64,000 bases of DNA, taken from NCBI RefSeq assembly GCF_033097365.1, contig NZ_AP028461.1, positions 7,998,001-8,062,000 on the forward strand. The letters run 5' to 3'. This DNA comes from Actinoplanes sichuanensis (GTDB lineage Bacteria; Actinomycetota; Actinomycetes; Mycobacteriales; Micromonosporaceae). Below the pieces are notes generated by a model. It searched no databases. It had not been told where the DNA came from and saw only the letters and a list, made by a program, of their open reading frames with translations. Shown here one piece after another: positions 49,844-59,670 of this stretch. A program made the translations under genes and the position numbers. Positions within the stretch are counted from its first letter, which is position 1. Each line of letters begins with the position of its first letter.

Positions 49844-51250
49844 GTGACTGTTCGCGTACGTTTCGCACCCTCACCGACCGGCATGTTCCACGTCGGCGGC
49901 GCCCGATCGGCCCTGCAGAACTGGATCTACGCCCAGCAGCACGGCGGTGTCTTCGTGCTCCGGATCGAGGACACCGACGCGGCCCGCAACCGGCCCGAGT
50001 GGACCGAGGGCATCATCTCGGCGCTCGACTGGATCGGGATCGAGCGGGGGACGTATGAGGGGCCGTACTTCCAGTCCTCCTACGCGGCCGACCACACCGC
50101 CGCCGCGACCCGGCTCTACGGCGAGGGCAAGGCCTACTACTGCGACTGCACCCGTGACGACGTGGTGGCCCGCTCGGGCAACAAGCACACCGGTTACGAC
50201 GGCTTCTGCCGCGACCGGGCGCTCGGGCCGGGCGAGGGCCGGGCGCTGCGGTTCCGCACGCCCGACGAGGGCGAGACCGTGGTGGTGGACCTGGTCCGCG
50301 GCAAGCCCACCTTCGAGAACCGGCTGATCGAGGACTTCGTCATCGCCCGCAGCGACGGCTCGGCGGTGTTCCTGCTGGCCAACGTGGTCGACGACCTGAG
50401 CATGGGGATCACCCACGTGTTCCGGGCCGAGGAGCACCTGCCCAACACGCCGAAACAGCAGCTGCTGTGGGAGGCGCTGGGCCACACCCCGCCGGTGTGG
50501 GGTCACGTGCCGGTGATCGTGAACGAGAAGCGGCAGAAGCTGTCGAAGCGGCGTGACAAGGTCGCCCTGGAGTCGTACCGGGACGAGGGTTACCTGGCCG
50601 CCGCCATGCGCAACTACCTGATGCTGCTCGGCTGGTCCCCGTCCGGCGACCGGGAGATCGTCCCGTGGTCGGTGGTCGAGGAGGAGTACCGGATCGACGA
50701 GGTCAACCACGCGCCGGCGTTCTTCGACGTCAAGAAGCTGCGGGCGTTCAACGGCGAGTACATCCGGGCGCTCACCCCGAGCGAGTTCACCCAGGTCTGC
50801 GCTCCGTGGCTGACCGGCACCGAGACGATCCCGGCCCCGCCCTGGGAGCCGGCGAAATTCGACGCCGAGCTGTTCAGCACGATCGCCCCGCTCGCGCAGA
50901 CCCGGATCGCGGTGCTGTCCGAGATCGTGGAAAATGTCGACTTCCTCTTCCTGGACGAGCCGGTGCAGGACGAGGCGTCCTGGGCGAAGGCGATGAAGGA
51001 CGGCGCCGCCGAGATCCTCGACGACACCGCGGCCGCCTTCGGCGCCCTCGCGGACTGGTCGGCCGAGGCTTTGAAGGCGACGCTCGAGCAGGTCGGTGAG
51101 GCGCGAGGTCTCAAATTGGGAAAGACCCAGGCGCCGGTACGGGTGGCGGTCACCGGCCGCACCATCGGGCTGCCGCTTTTCGAGTCGATCGAACTGCTCG
51201 GCAAGGAGCGCACCCTCGCGCGCATTTCCGCAGCTAGGGCCCGCCTCTAG
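49844..51250 (+). CDS. gltX: Glutamyl-tRNA synthetase
   Basis: 468-residue class I synthetase that charges tRNA-Glu. The HIGH-type motif is [21 protein letters not shown]; the KMSKS-type motif is [10 protein letters not shown]. The zinc-free discriminating form is typical of actinobacteria. GTG 49844 starts [13 protein letters not shown]. It lies 25 bases after the chemotaxis gene, probably on a separate transcript. Confidence 0.97.
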   Translation: MTVRVRFAPSPTGMFHVGGARSALQNWIYAQQHGGVFVLRIEDTDAARNRPEWTEGIISALDWIGIERGTYEGPYFQSSYAADHTAAATRLYGEGKAYYCDCTRDDVVARSGNKHTGYDGFCRDRALGPGEGRALRFRTPDEGETVVVDLVRGKPTFENRLIEDFVIARSDGSAVFLLANVVDDLSMGITHVFRAEEHLPNTPKQQLLWEALGHTPPVWGHVPVIVNEKRQKLSKRRDKVALESYRDEGYLAAAMRNYLMLLGWSPSGDREIVPWSVVEEEYRIDEVNHAPAFFDVKKLRAFNGEYIRALTPSEFTQVCAPWLTGTETIPAPPWEPAKFDAELFSTIAPLAQTRIAVLSEIVENVDFLFLDEPVQDEASWAKAMKDGAAEILDDTAAAFGALADWSAEALKATLEQVGEARGLKLGKTQAPVRVAVTGRTIGLPLFESIELLGKERTLARISAARARL

Positions 51251-51255
51251 GACGC

Positions 51256-51408
51256 TTACCCCATTCGGCGGCCGGCGCGCCATAGCCGGTCGTCGAATGA
51301 GGTGATGCTCTCCGTCACCAGGGTGACCACCGCCCCCCACTGTTGCGGAGTGTGGGTACTATTCGGCGGCTGATCAACGGCCGTTTCCGTCTCCGCGGTC
51401 ATCCCCAC
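51256..51408 (-). CDS. Possible 50-residue protein
   Basis: Frame from GTG 51408 (ATG at 51402) to 51256, encoding MTAETETAVDQPPNSTHTPQQ followed by WGAVVTLVTESITSFDDRLW and ending GRRMG. GGAG lies five bases before the GTG. It is convergent with gltX, five bases apart. Composition is protein-like but no homologue is recognised. Confidence 0.32.
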   Translation of the reverse strand: MGMTAETETAVDQPPNSTHTPQQWGAVVTLVTESITSFDDRLWRAGRRMG

Positions 51409-51550
51409 ATGGCTCCAATTCACCCTGCCTCGAGATGCGGGCGGGGCGGTGTCCAGGGAGGCTGGAGGCCTGGGCCGTGTTCCCGGTTCCACCGCCGGGC
51501 ACGAGCAGCAGGTTGAGTGGGCCATGTCCATCCACGGGCGGGGAGGTCGG

Positions 51551-52210
51551 ATGGTGCGGGGGGCGATCACGAGGCTGGTGTCTACGGCTGCGGCAGCAGT
51601 TGTGGCATTGGCTCTGACAATGGGGGCGGCGCCGGTATCGGCACAGGCCGCTCCCAAGGCACCACAACCGGATGCGATCCAACTGGTCGGCAACGGCATC
51701 GAGGAGACCGTGCTGGTTCGGCAGGACGAGCGGCCGCGGCTGTTCCAGATGCTGACCAGCGAGGTGGACTGGCTGGCGTCGGCGCAGTCGTCGAGCTCGG
51801 CGCCGAAATCCGCGCAGCTGGGCCCGAAATACACGCTGACACTGCTGGTCAAGAACGCGCCGAGCCAGCTCTACCACCTGTACCCGCTGGCCCAGGGTGG
51901 TCCGCGGGCGCACCGGCCGGCGAAGCAGCCGACCGGCAAGAAGGCGGAGGCCTGGTTCTACGGCCGGCTCTCCATGCCGGAGTCGCTGCGACTCGGCGGT
52001 GCTCCGCTGGAGACCAAGCCGGACGTGGTGCACGGCGGTATCGGTGGCGGTGTCGGCACCGATCTGGCCGTGGACCGGGTCGACCCGTTCGAGGAGGTGA
52101 GCCAGGCGGTGACCGAGTTCCGCCGGCTGTTCCTGCTCAACGGGGCGGTGCTGCTGGTCATCCTGACCGGGTTGGCCGGGATGGCGTTCCTCATCCGCCG
52201 ACGCGTCTGA
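51551..52210 (+). CDS. Secreted, C-terminally anchored hypothetical protein
   Basis: 219-residue protein. An N-terminal signal peptide (RLVSTAAAAVVALALTMGAAPVSAQA) and a C-terminal membrane helix (about residues 193-214, LLNGAVLLVILTGLAGMAFLI) with a basic RRRV tail give an outer domain tethered to the membrane. The outer domain is about 160 residues with no cysteines and no recognised family. ATG 51551 follows GGGGAGG; an upstream ATG (51524) is in frame. It overlaps the convergent TetR gene by 20 bases. Confidence 0.7.
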   Translation: MVRGAITRLVSTAAAAVVALALTMGAAPVSAQAAPKAPQPDAIQLVGNGIEETVLVRQDERPRLFQMLTSEVDWLASAQSSSSAPKSAQLGPKYTLTLLVKNAPSQLYHLYPLAQGGPRAHRPAKQPTGKKAEAWFYGRLSMPESLRLGGAPLETKPDVVHGGIGGGVGTDLAVDRVDPFEEVSQAVTEFRRLFLLNGAVLLVILTGLAGMAFLIRRRV

Positions 52211-52796
52211 CGTCCTCTGGTTGTTCCGTTTCCGTTCGGGGCGCCACTGAGTTCTCGATCATGCCGATCAGGTCGTCCAGATCGGCGTCGAACTCGGCGG
52301 CGCCCTCGAGCATTTCCGGGGTTGATCCGGGCAGCCCGCCGGTGACCTCGCCGGTCGTGTAGCCGAGCAGGAACGCGCAGATCAACCGGGCCTGCCGGGG
52401 CACCTCGGAGGCCGGCACCCCGGCATCGGCCAGGATGCCCTGCAGTGCCGCGGCCAGCCACGACGCCGACGGCCCGGCCGCCGAGCGGTTCAGCAGCAGC
52501 GGGAAGGCGCTCGGGTGGGCCCGGGCCAGCGCCCGGACGGCCCGGCCCAGCGCGGACAGGCGGTGCCGCCAGTCCAGATCCGCCGGGTCCCGGCCGACAT
52601 GGCTGCCGAGTTCCAGGTGCAGCAGGTCGACCAGGCCGTCGAGCAGAGCGTCCTTGCCTCCGACGTACGGGTAGAGCGCCATCGAGGTGAGCCCGACGCG
52701 TTCCGCCACCGCCCGCATCGACATGGCGGCCAGCCCGCGTTCGTCCACCAGGGCGAGCGCCTGATCCAGGATCTGCCGTCTCTTGTCGTCCACCAC
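52191..52796 (-). CDS. TetR/AcrR family transcriptional regulator
   Basis: 201-residue repressor. The N-terminal helix-turn-helix is RRQILDQALALVDERGLAAMSMRAVAERVGLTSMALYPYVGGKDALLDG (about 5-53). A C-terminal ligand domain follows with TGGLPGSTPEMLEGAAEFDADLDDLI. The VGLTSMALYPYVGGKD recognition helix is of the TetR-C type. GTG 52796; another GTG follows directly. Target genes are not indicated; neighbours are unrelated. Confidence 0.88.
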   Translation of the reverse strand: MVDDKRRQILDQALALVDERGLAAMSMRAVAERVGLTSMALYPYVGGKDALLDGLVDLLHLELGSHVGRDPADLDWRHRLSALGRAVRALARAHPSAFPLLLNRSAAGPSASWLAAALQGILADAGVPASEVPRQARLICAFLLGYTTGEVTGGLPGSTPEMLEGAAEFDADLDDLIGMIENSVAPRTETEQPEDVRRVGG

Positions 52797-52866
52797 GTCA
52801 ACCTGACCAGTCCGGTCGCCTCGGAGCCCGGAAACGCGCCCGTCACTCACCCGTACGGGGCAGGCT

Positions 52867-53091
52867 CTAACACCAGCGGCCGGGTGGACGGCCGCGACCG
52901 GCGGCCCGTCGCCTCGGCCGGACCGCGCCGTGCAGGTGGGCACCGGCCCAGCCACGCAGCTCGGTGCGGCATCCGACCCGGCCGGTACCCGGGTCCACGA
53001 TCAGCTCCTCGTCGGCCGGCGACACCGCCGGCGAATCGTCGAGGGCGGGATCCCTGTCGGAGCACGCGAACGCGTCGTCCCGTTCCATCAT
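52867..53091 (-). CDS. Possible small acidic protein
   Basis: Frame of 74 codons with tandem ATGs at 53091 and 53088 preceded by AGGAGG at a good distance. The first 40 residues are acidic (MMERDDAFACSDRDPALDDS, then VSPADEELIVDPGTG), the rest Arg/Gly-rich. The strong ribosome-binding site supports translation; the skewed C-terminus argues against. No family recognised. Confidence 0.42.
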   Translation of the reverse strand: MMERDDAFACSDRDPALDDSPAVSPADEELIVDPGTGRVGCRTELRGWAGAHLHGAVRPRRRAAGRGRPPGRWC

Positions 53092-53378
53092 CTCGCCTCC
53101 TCGATCCGTGCGCTGGGCGCCGGCTTCCCCGGCACCGACCTTTCATCGGCACCGTGGCGTCCGGTGTTAACCCCCGGGTCGGACCGCCGTCCGACACGAT
53201 GCCAGGTCACCGACCGAAATCGCGGGAGAGGCGCACCGCTACGCCGGTCAAATGTCATAAAAGCCCCTAAAATGCACATTGTCTTCGTTTCACGCACATC
53301 TCCCACGGAAGCACCCGCTTAGGCGCACCCACCGACGCCGGACTCGGTGGGTGGCCCGGCACGTGGAACCCTGGACAC

Positions 53379-54593
53379 GTGGCAGACACCGACACCGGCA
53401 CATCGGCCGGGGGCAGGCCGGAGACCCCGGCGAAACCCCTGGCCCCGGGCACCCTGCGCCGCATCGAGCGGCAGGCGGGCACGCTGGCCAGCGCGGCGGT
53501 GGCACGCATGGATGAGACGCTCCCCTGGTTTCGGGCGCTCCCGGCCGACCAGCGGTCCTGGGTGATGCTCGTCGCACAGGCCGGTGTCCGGTCCCTGGTC
53601 GAGTGGCTGCGCTCCGGCGGGACCGTCGCGGCCAGCACCGAGATCTCCGACGAGGTGTTCGCCGCCGCACCCCGTGCGCTGGCCCGGGTGATCACGCTCA
53701 CCCACACCGTCGAGATGATCAAGGTGACGGTCGACGTCGCCGAGTCCGAGGTGCCCGGTTTCGCGGAGTCCGGTGAGCAGGAGGCGCTGATCCAGGCCAT
53801 CCTGCGGTTCTCCCGGGAGATCGCCTTCTCGGCCGCCCGGGTCTACGCGCGGGCCGCCGAGTCCCGCGGCGCCTGGGACGCCCGCCTCCAGGCCCTGCTC
53901 GTCGACGCCCTGTTGCGCGGCGACTCGTCCGACGTGCTGGCCAGCCGGGCGGCCGCGCTGGGCTGGGCCGACGCGCCACCGGTGGCGGTGGTGGTGGGCC
54001 GCTCGCCGGGCGGCGACATCACTCCGGTGCTGCACGCCGTCTACCGGGCGGCCCGGCGGGCCCGGCTGGAGGTGATCGCCGGGGTGCACGGCGATCGTCT
54101 CGTCGTGGTGGTCGGCGGCGCCACCGATCCGGTCACCGCCGCGTCCGCGCTGGCCGGCGGTTTCGGCGAGGGCCCGGTGGTGGTCGGGCCGGCGGTGCCG
54201 TCCCTGGACCAGGCCACCGAGTCGGCGCGGGCCGCCCTCGCCGGGTTCCGGGCGGCACCCGCCTGGCCCGGGGCGCCCTCGCCGGTGGCCGCCGACGACC
54301 TGCTGCCCGAGCGGGTGCTCTCCGGTGACATGGACGCCCGGCGCAAGCTGCGGCACGACGTCTTCGGTGCGCTGACCCGGGCCGGCAGCGGACTACTGGA
54401 GACCCTCGACGCGTTCTTCGCCTCGGGGAGCGTGCTGGAGAGCGCGGCGCGCGAGCTCTACGTCCATCCGAACACGGTGCGTTACCGATTGCGGCGAGTC
54501 GCCGAGGTCGCCGGGCTGTCGCCACTGGACGGCCGGGACGCCTTCACCCTGCGAATGGCCCTGACCATCGGCCGTCTGGACCCTGCGACGTGA
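53379..54593 (+). CDS. fasR: PucR-family regulator of fatty-acid synthesis genes (FasR/MabR-like)
   Basis: 404-residue regulator. Residues 30-150 form a helical ligand region (RSWVMLVAQAGVRSLVEWL), the middle (about 180-270) holds a GGDEF-like PucR domain, and the C-terminal PucR helix-turn-helix is LESAARELYVHPNTVRYRLRRVAEVAGL. Homologues directly upstream of fabD, FasR in Streptomyces coelicolor and MabR (Rv2242) in M. tuberculosis, activate the fabD operon and respond to acyl-CoA. Same position here, 159 bases before fabD. GTG start. The candidate operator lies in the gap. Confidence 0.88.
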   Translation: MADTDTGTSAGGRPETPAKPLAPGTLRRIERQAGTLASAAVARMDETLPWFRALPADQRSWVMLVAQAGVRSLVEWLRSGGTVAASTEISDEVFAAAPRALARVITLTHTVEMIKVTVDVAESEVPGFAESGEQEALIQAILRFSREIAFSAARVYARAAESRGAWDARLQALLVDALLRGDSSDVLASRAAALGWADAPPVAVVVGRSPGGDITPVLHAVYRAARRARLEVIAGVHGDRLVVVVGGATDPVTAASALAGGFGEGPVVVGPAVPSLDQATESARAALAGFRAAPAWPGAPSPVAADDLLPERVLSGDMDARRKLRHDVFGALTRAGSGLLETLDAFFASGSVLESAARELYVHPNTVRYRLRRVAEVAGLSPLDGRDAFTLRMALTIGRLDPAT

Positions 54594-54667
54594 CCGGGAT
54601 CTCTCACCATTCGACACGTTCGTGGGAGGTATAAATGTGGTTGAAGTGACCCAAGAATACCTCTGTT

Positions 54668-54700
54668 TTGTAGGAACCCTACAACGCTGGTCGTAGGGTT
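54668..54700. promoter_or_regulatory. Candidate FasR operator before fabD
   Basis: TTGTAGGAACCCTACAA (54668-54684) is an inverted repeat with 7-bp arms, followed by a half-site GTAGGGTT (54693-54700) that also pairs with AACCCTAC (54675-54682) across ten bases. It lies 53-85 bases before the fabD GTG. Binding by the adjacent regulator is inference. Confidence 0.55.
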
Positions 54701-54752
54701 TGGTCGCGCCTGGCTACCCCGGAAAGGCGTTGCATCCGGAAGAGTCGAGGAC

Positions 54753-55682
54753 GTGCTCGCCGTACTCTCGCCCGGCCAGGGTTCCCAGAAGCCCGGCTTC
54801 CTCACCCCCTGGCTCGACCTCCCCGGCGCCGAGGCCCGTCTGACCGAGTGGTCCGCCCTCGCCGGCGTCGACCTGCTGCACCTCGGGACCCGCGCCGACG
54901 CCGAGGAGATCAAGGACACCGCCCGGACCCAGCCGCTGCTGGTCGCCGCCGCCCTGCTGGCCGGTGAGCAGCTGCCACTGGAGCGGGTCGCCGTGATCGC
55001 CGGGCACAGCGTGGGTGAGCTGGGCGCCACCGCTCTCGCCGGTGTGCTCAGCCCGGCCGACGCGATCACCCTGGCCGGTGTCCGCGGCCGGGAGATGGCC
55101 GCCGCCTGCGCCCTCGAGCCGACCGGCATGAGCGCGGTCCTCGGTGGCGACCCGGACGAGGTGGTCGCCACCATCGAGAAGCACGGGCTGTTCCCCGCCA
55201 ACCGCAACGGTGCCGGCCAGATCGTCGCCGCCGGCGCACTGCCCGCCCTCGCCGAGTTCGCGGCCGCGCCGCCGACCAAGGCCCGGGTGATCGCGCTGGC
55301 CGTGGCCGGCGCCTTCCACACCCCGTTCATGGCGCCCGCCGAGACCGCGCTGGCCGCCGTCGCCGAGGGCGTCACCGTGCACGACCCGGCGCGCACCCTG
55401 CTGTCGAACCTGGACGGCACCGCCGTCACGACCGGCCCCGAGATGCTGCGTCGCCTGGTCCGCCAGGTGACCGCCCCGGTCCGCTGGGACCTGTGCATGC
55501 GGACCCTGAAGGAGCTCGGCGTCACCGGCGTCATCGAACTTCCGCCCGCCGGCACCCTCGCCGGCCTGGTCAAGCGAGAGCTCAAGGGCGACGGCGCCCC
55601 CGAGATCGTCACGCTCAACACCCCGGACGACCTGCCGGCCGCCCTCGACCTGATCGCCCGCACCGAAGGAGACAGACGATGA
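54753..55682 (+). CDS. fabD: Malonyl-CoA:ACP transacylase
   Basis: 309-residue acyltransferase that loads malonyl onto ACP. The active serine is Ser86 in IAGHSVGELG, with His in AVAGAFHTPFM and the QxxR-type RNGAGQIVAAG region. GTG 54753. First gene of the fab operon; its stop overlaps fabH by four bases (ATGA). Confidence 0.95.
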   Translation: MLAVLSPGQGSQKPGFLTPWLDLPGAEARLTEWSALAGVDLLHLGTRADAEEIKDTARTQPLLVAAALLAGEQLPLERVAVIAGHSVGELGATALAGVLSPADAITLAGVRGREMAAACALEPTGMSAVLGGDPDEVVATIEKHGLFPANRNGAGQIVAAGALPALAEFAAAPPTKARVIALAVAGAFHTPFMAPAETALAAVAEGVTVHDPARTLLSNLDGTAVTTGPEMLRRLVRQVTAPVRWDLCMRTLKELGVTGVIELPPAGTLAGLVKRELKGDGAPEIVTLNTPDDLPAALDLIARTEGDRR

Positions 55683-56629
55683 CCGCGGGTTCCCGCATCC
55701 TCGCGATGGGCCACTACCAGCCGTCGCGGGTGATCACGAACGACGACCTGGCCAGCACGTTGGACACCAACGACACGTGGATCCGGGACCGGGTCGGCAT
55801 CGCCGAGCGGCGCGTCGCGGACGGCGAGTCGGTCGCCGACATGGCCACCTTCGCGGCCGAGAAGGCACTGGCCGCCTCCGGGCTCACCGCCGCCGACATC
55901 GACCTCGTCATCGTCGCGACCTGCTCGGCGATCGACCGCTGCCCCAACGTGGCGACCCGGGTCGCCGACCGGCTCGGCATCAACGCCCCGGGCGCGTTCG
56001 ACGTCAACACGGCCTGTTCCGGGTTCTCCTACGCGCTCGCCACCGGCGACCACGCGATCCGGGCCGGGGCCTCCCGCAACGCCCTGGTCATCGGCGCGGA
56101 GAAGCTTTCCGACATCACCGACTGGTCCGACCGTACGACAGCCGTGCTCTTCGGCGACGGTGCCGGAGCCGCGGTCCTCTCCGCGGTGCCGGACGGTGAA
56201 CCCGCCGGGATCGGCCCCGTCGTCTGGGGTTCCACACCGGAGAAGGGCGAAGCCCTGAAGATCGCCGGCTGGCAGCCCTACATCAAGCAGAACGGCCAGG
56301 CGGTCTTCCGCTGGGCCACCACCGCCCTCGCGCCGTTCGCGATCGAGGTCTGCGAGAAGGCCGGGATCGCTCCGTCCGAGCTGGCCGCCTTCGTCCCGCA
56401 CCAGGCCAACACCCGGATCATCGACGGCATCGTCAAGCGGCTCGGCCTGAGCCCGGACGCGATCGTCGCCAAGGACCTCGTCGAGTCGGGCAACACGTCC
56501 GCCGCGAGCGTCCCGCTGGCCCTGTCCAAGCTGATCGAGCGCGGCGAGCTGCCCTCCGGGGCGCCCGTGCTGCTCTTCGGCTTCGGCGGTGGCCTCACCT
56601 ACGCCGGTCAGGTCGTCCGCTGCCCGTAA
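55679..56629 (+). CDS. fabH: 3-oxoacyl-ACP synthase III
   Basis: 316-residue ketosynthase that starts fatty-acid synthesis from acyl-CoA and malonyl-ACP. The triad is Cys113 (NTACSGFSYA), His in VPHQANTRI and Asn in SGNTSAAS. ATG 55679 has GAAGGAGA before it. In M. tuberculosis fabH is elsewhere; the fabD-fabH-acpP-fabF order is the Streptomyces type. Confidence 0.96.
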   Translation: MTAGSRILAMGHYQPSRVITNDDLASTLDTNDTWIRDRVGIAERRVADGESVADMATFAAEKALAASGLTAADIDLVIVATCSAIDRCPNVATRVADRLGINAPGAFDVNTACSGFSYALATGDHAIRAGASRNALVIGAEKLSDITDWSDRTTAVLFGDGAGAAVLSAVPDGEPAGIGPVVWGSTPEKGEALKIAGWQPYIKQNGQAVFRWATTALAPFAIEVCEKAGIAPSELAAFVPHQANTRIIDGIVKRLGLSPDAIVAKDLVESGNTSAASVPLALSKLIERGELPSGAPVLLFGFGGGLTYAGQVVRCP

Positions 56630-56685
56630 CGGGCAGGACACCCGACCGACGCCAGCACCATTCATCGAGAGGAAAGATTCCCACC

Positions 56686-56928
56686 ATGGCAACTCGCACA
56701 GAGATCACCTCCGGCCTCGCCGAGATCCTCGAGGAGGTCGCCGGGGTGAACCCGGACGACGTCGCCGAGGAGAAGTCCTTCACCGACGACCTGGACGTCG
56801 ACTCGCTGTCGATGGTCGAGGTCGTGGTGGCTGCCGAGGAGAAGTTCGGCGTCAAGATCCCGGACAACGAGGTGCAGAACCTCAAGACCGTCGGCGACGC
56901 CGTCAACTACATCGAGGCGAACCACTGA
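56686..56928 (+). CDS. acpP: Acyl carrier protein
   Basis: 80-residue carrier. Ser40 in DVDSLSM is the 4'-phosphopantetheine site, and the surrounding helices are acidic (FTDDLDVDSLSMVEVVVAAEE) as in fatty-acid ACPs. It lies 56 bases after fabH with GAGAGGAAAG before the ATG, and one base before fabF. Confidence 0.96.
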   Translation: MATRTEITSGLAEILEEVAGVNPDDVAEEKSFTDDLDVDSLSMVEVVVAAEEKFGVKIPDNEVQNLKTVGDAVNYIEANH

Positions 56929-56929
56929 C

Positions 56930-58156
56930 ATGAGCAACGTAGACGTCGTCGTCACCGGGCTCGGCGCGACGACCCCGCTGGGCGGGGACGTCGCGTCCAC
57001 CTGGGACGCCATGCTCGCCGGCCGCTCCGGGGTGGGTCACCTCACCCAGGAGTGGGCCGGTTCCCTCCCGGTCCGGATCGCCGCGCAGCTCGCCGTCGAC
57101 CCCTCCGAGGTCATCGAGCGGGTCCGGCTGCGCCGGATGGACCGTTCCGAGGCCATGGCCGTGATCGCGGCCAAGGAGGCGTGGGCCGACTCCGGCCTCG
57201 CCGACGCGGGAGTCGACCAGGAGCGTCTCGCCGTCAGCTTCGGCAGCGGCATAGGGGGCGCGATCACCCTCCTCGACCAGGACGACATCCTCGAGCAGTC
57301 CGGCCCGCGGCGGGTCAGCCCGCACACCGTGCCGATGCTCATGCCGAACGGTCCGGCCGCGTACATCGGTCTCGAACTCCAGGCCAAGGCCGGGGTACGA
57401 GCGATGGCCAGCGCCTGTGCCACCGGCGCCGAGGCGGTCGCGCTCGGTCTCGACCTGATCCGGCTCGGCCGGGCCGACGTGGTCGTGGCCGGCAGCACCG
57501 AAGCGGTCATCCACCCCCTGCCGGTCGCCGGCTTCGCCTCGATGCGGGCCATGTCGACCCGCAACGACGAACCGGAACGCGCCTCCCGCCCGTGGGACAA
57601 GAACCGGGACGGTTTCGTCCTCGGTGAGGGCGCCGGCGCGCTGATCCTGGAGCGGGCCGACCACGCGGCCGCCCGCGGCGCCCGGGTCTACGCGCGTCTC
57701 GCCGGTGCGGGCATCACCTCGGACGGATACGACATCGTCCAGCCCGATCCGGAGTGCCGCGGTGGCATCCGCGCCATGCGGATGGCTATCGAGGACGCCG
57801 GCCTGACCGGCACCGACATCCACCACGTGAACGCCCACGCCACCTCGACCCCGGTCGGCGACATGGGTGAGATCAAGGGGATCCGGGCCGCTATCGGCAG
57901 CCACCCGATCCTGACCTCGACCAAGTCGATGACCGGCCATCTGCTCGGCGCGGCGGGCGCGCTCGAGTCGATCGCCGCGATCCTGGCCCTCCGGGACGGC
58001 ATCATCCCTCCGACCATCAACCTCGACGACCCCGACGAGCGCCTCGACCTGGAGGTGGCGGCCCACAAGGCGCGGACCGCCGACATCCAGGCGGCGATGA
58101 ACAACTCGTTCGGCTTCGGCGGCCACAACGTGGCCCTCGTCTTCACCCGCGCCTGA
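56930..58156 (+). CDS. fabF: 3-oxoacyl-ACP synthase II
   Basis: 408-residue elongating ketosynthase (KasA-like). Catalytic Cys163 is in MASACATGAEA, and the two histidines are in VNAHATSTPVGD and KSMTGHLLGAAGALE. ATG 56930 is one base after the acpP stop, so translation is coupled. Confidence 0.96.
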   Translation: MSNVDVVVTGLGATTPLGGDVASTWDAMLAGRSGVGHLTQEWAGSLPVRIAAQLAVDPSEVIERVRLRRMDRSEAMAVIAAKEAWADSGLADAGVDQERLAVSFGSGIGGAITLLDQDDILEQSGPRRVSPHTVPMLMPNGPAAYIGLELQAKAGVRAMASACATGAEAVALGLDLIRLGRADVVVAGSTEAVIHPLPVAGFASMRAMSTRNDEPERASRPWDKNRDGFVLGEGAGALILERADHAAARGARVYARLAGAGITSDGYDIVQPDPECRGGIRAMRMAIEDAGLTGTDIHHVNAHATSTPVGDMGEIKGIRAAIGSHPILTSTKSMTGHLLGAAGALESIAAILALRDGIIPPTINLDDPDERLDLEVAAHKARTADIQAAMNNSFGFGGHNVALVFTRA

Positions 58157-58166
58157 TCCCCCTGCC

Positions 58167-59450
58167 GTGAGCCGATCCTCCTCGGGTGTCGATCCGACCT
58201 CGGTCGGGCACCACGACCCCGAGGAGCGGCTCAGGGCCCTCCTCGACCGCGGCACCACGCGGCTGCTCACCACCGGTCTCGCGGCCCGCGGCCGTGTCGA
58301 CGGCGCCCCGGTCATCGCCTTCGCCGGTTCGGGCGGCGCTCCCGATGCGCGGAACATCGTCACGGCCGTCGACACCGCGGTCCGCGAACGGGTTCCGGTG
58401 ATCGGGCTCTGGTCGGATGCCGGACCGCCGCTCGCCGACGGGATGTCCGCCCTGGACGCCGCCGGCCAGGTGTTCGCCGCGGTGGTCCGCGCCTCCGGCC
58501 GGGTGCCGCAGATCTCGGTCCTTCTCGGGCCGGTCGGCGGCGCCGCGGCCTACGTCCCGCCGCTCACCGACGTGGTCATCGCCGTCCGGTCGCCCGGGTC
58601 GTCCCCGGCCGTCGTCGCGCCGGACTCCGATCAGGCTCTCGTCGAGGCCCGCCGGATCGCGCTGCTCCTGGGTAGCCAGGGCCGGGTCTCCCCCGACGAC
58701 GCCACTCCCGGCGGCACCACCGGCGTGCCGCTGCACACCCTCGTGCCGGGCGGAACCGAATCCACCTACGACGTACGCCCGCTGGTCCGGGCCGTTCTCG
58801 ACGATCCCGGCACGGAACTCCACGCCGACCGGGCCACGAACATGATCACCACCCTCGGCCGCCTCGCCGGCCGGACGGTCGGTGTCGTGGCGAGCAACCC
58901 CGCGCGGCTCGGTGGTTGCCTCAACCCGGCCGGCGCCGAGAAGGCCGCCCGTTTCGTCAGAATGTGCGATGCCCTCGGCGTCCCGCTGCTCGTCCTGGCC
59001 GACTCCCCCGGACTCCTGCCCGGCCCCGGACCCGACGACGCGACGCATCAGGGCGCCAAACTGCTGCACGCCTTCGCGGAAGCAGTGGTGCCCCGCGTCA
59101 CGGTGATCACCCGGCGCGTCTACGGCGGCGCCTACCTGGCGATGAACTCCCGCTCCCTCGGCGCCACCGCGGTGCTGGCCTGGCCGTCCACGACGATCGC
59201 GGTCACCGGCCCGAACACCGCGGTGGACCTCCGCCATCGCCGGACCCTCGCCGCCACCCCACCCGCCGAACGCGAACCGCTACGGGCCCGCCTGCTCGCC
59301 GAAGAACTCGACCTGACCAGCGCGTCCCGAGCCGTCGACCTCGGCCTGGTCGACGAGATCATCCGGCCGGAAGACACCCGCCGCCGCATCGCCGAAATCC
59401 TCGCCGCCACCCCCGCGGGCCGCGGAAATCACACGAACATTCCGATATAA
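58167..59450 (+). CDS. accD: Carboxyltransferase subunit (AccD-type)
   Basis: 427-residue acyl-CoA carboxylase beta subunit that moves CO2 from biotin to acetyl- or propionyl-CoA. The N-terminal half has FAGSGGAPDARNIVTAVD and GPVGGAAAYVPPLTDVVIAV, the C-terminal half LVLADSPGLLPG and YGGAYLAMNSRSLGATAVLAWP. It matches AccD6 of mycobacteria, the last gene of the same operon. It is short of the roughly 470-530 residues of other AccD proteins, chiefly at the N-terminus. GTG start ten bases after fabF. Confidence 0.9.
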   Translation: MSRSSSGVDPTSVGHHDPEERLRALLDRGTTRLLTTGLAARGRVDGAPVIAFAGSGGAPDARNIVTAVDTAVRERVPVIGLWSDAGPPLADGMSALDAAGQVFAAVVRASGRVPQISVLLGPVGGAAAYVPPLTDVVIAVRSPGSSPAVVAPDSDQALVEARRIALLLGSQGRVSPDDATPGGTTGVPLHTLVPGGTESTYDVRPLVRAVLDDPGTELHADRATNMITTLGRLAGRTVGVVASNPARLGGCLNPAGAEKAARFVRMCDALGVPLLVLADSPGLLPGPGPDDATHQGAKLLHAFAEAVVPRVTVITRRVYGGAYLAMNSRSLGATAVLAWPSTTIAVTGPNTAVDLRHRRTLAATPPAEREPLRARLLAEELDLTSASRAVDLGLVDEIIRPEDTRRRIAEILAATPAGRGNHTNIPI

Positions 59451-59670
59451 GCACTTCATCCGGTACGGCCACAGCGCCCGCCGAACGTCGACCGCCCCGA
59501 ACCACCACGCGACACGCCGACCACTCCCGGCCGAAACGCGCCCGCCGGGCGGTATCCGCCGGTCACCGAAACCCGGCTCCAGCCGCACTCGGATCCCCTC
59601 CCGCACGACCACGCGGATGCTCGCGCGCGAGATCAACCGAAAGTAGGGCGGGTCGGCCGTACCCCCGTGG

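Noticed and set aside
54482..56692. 736-codon minus-strand open frame opposite the fab operon
   Set aside because: Overlaps fabD and fabH, which have complete motifs on the + strand.
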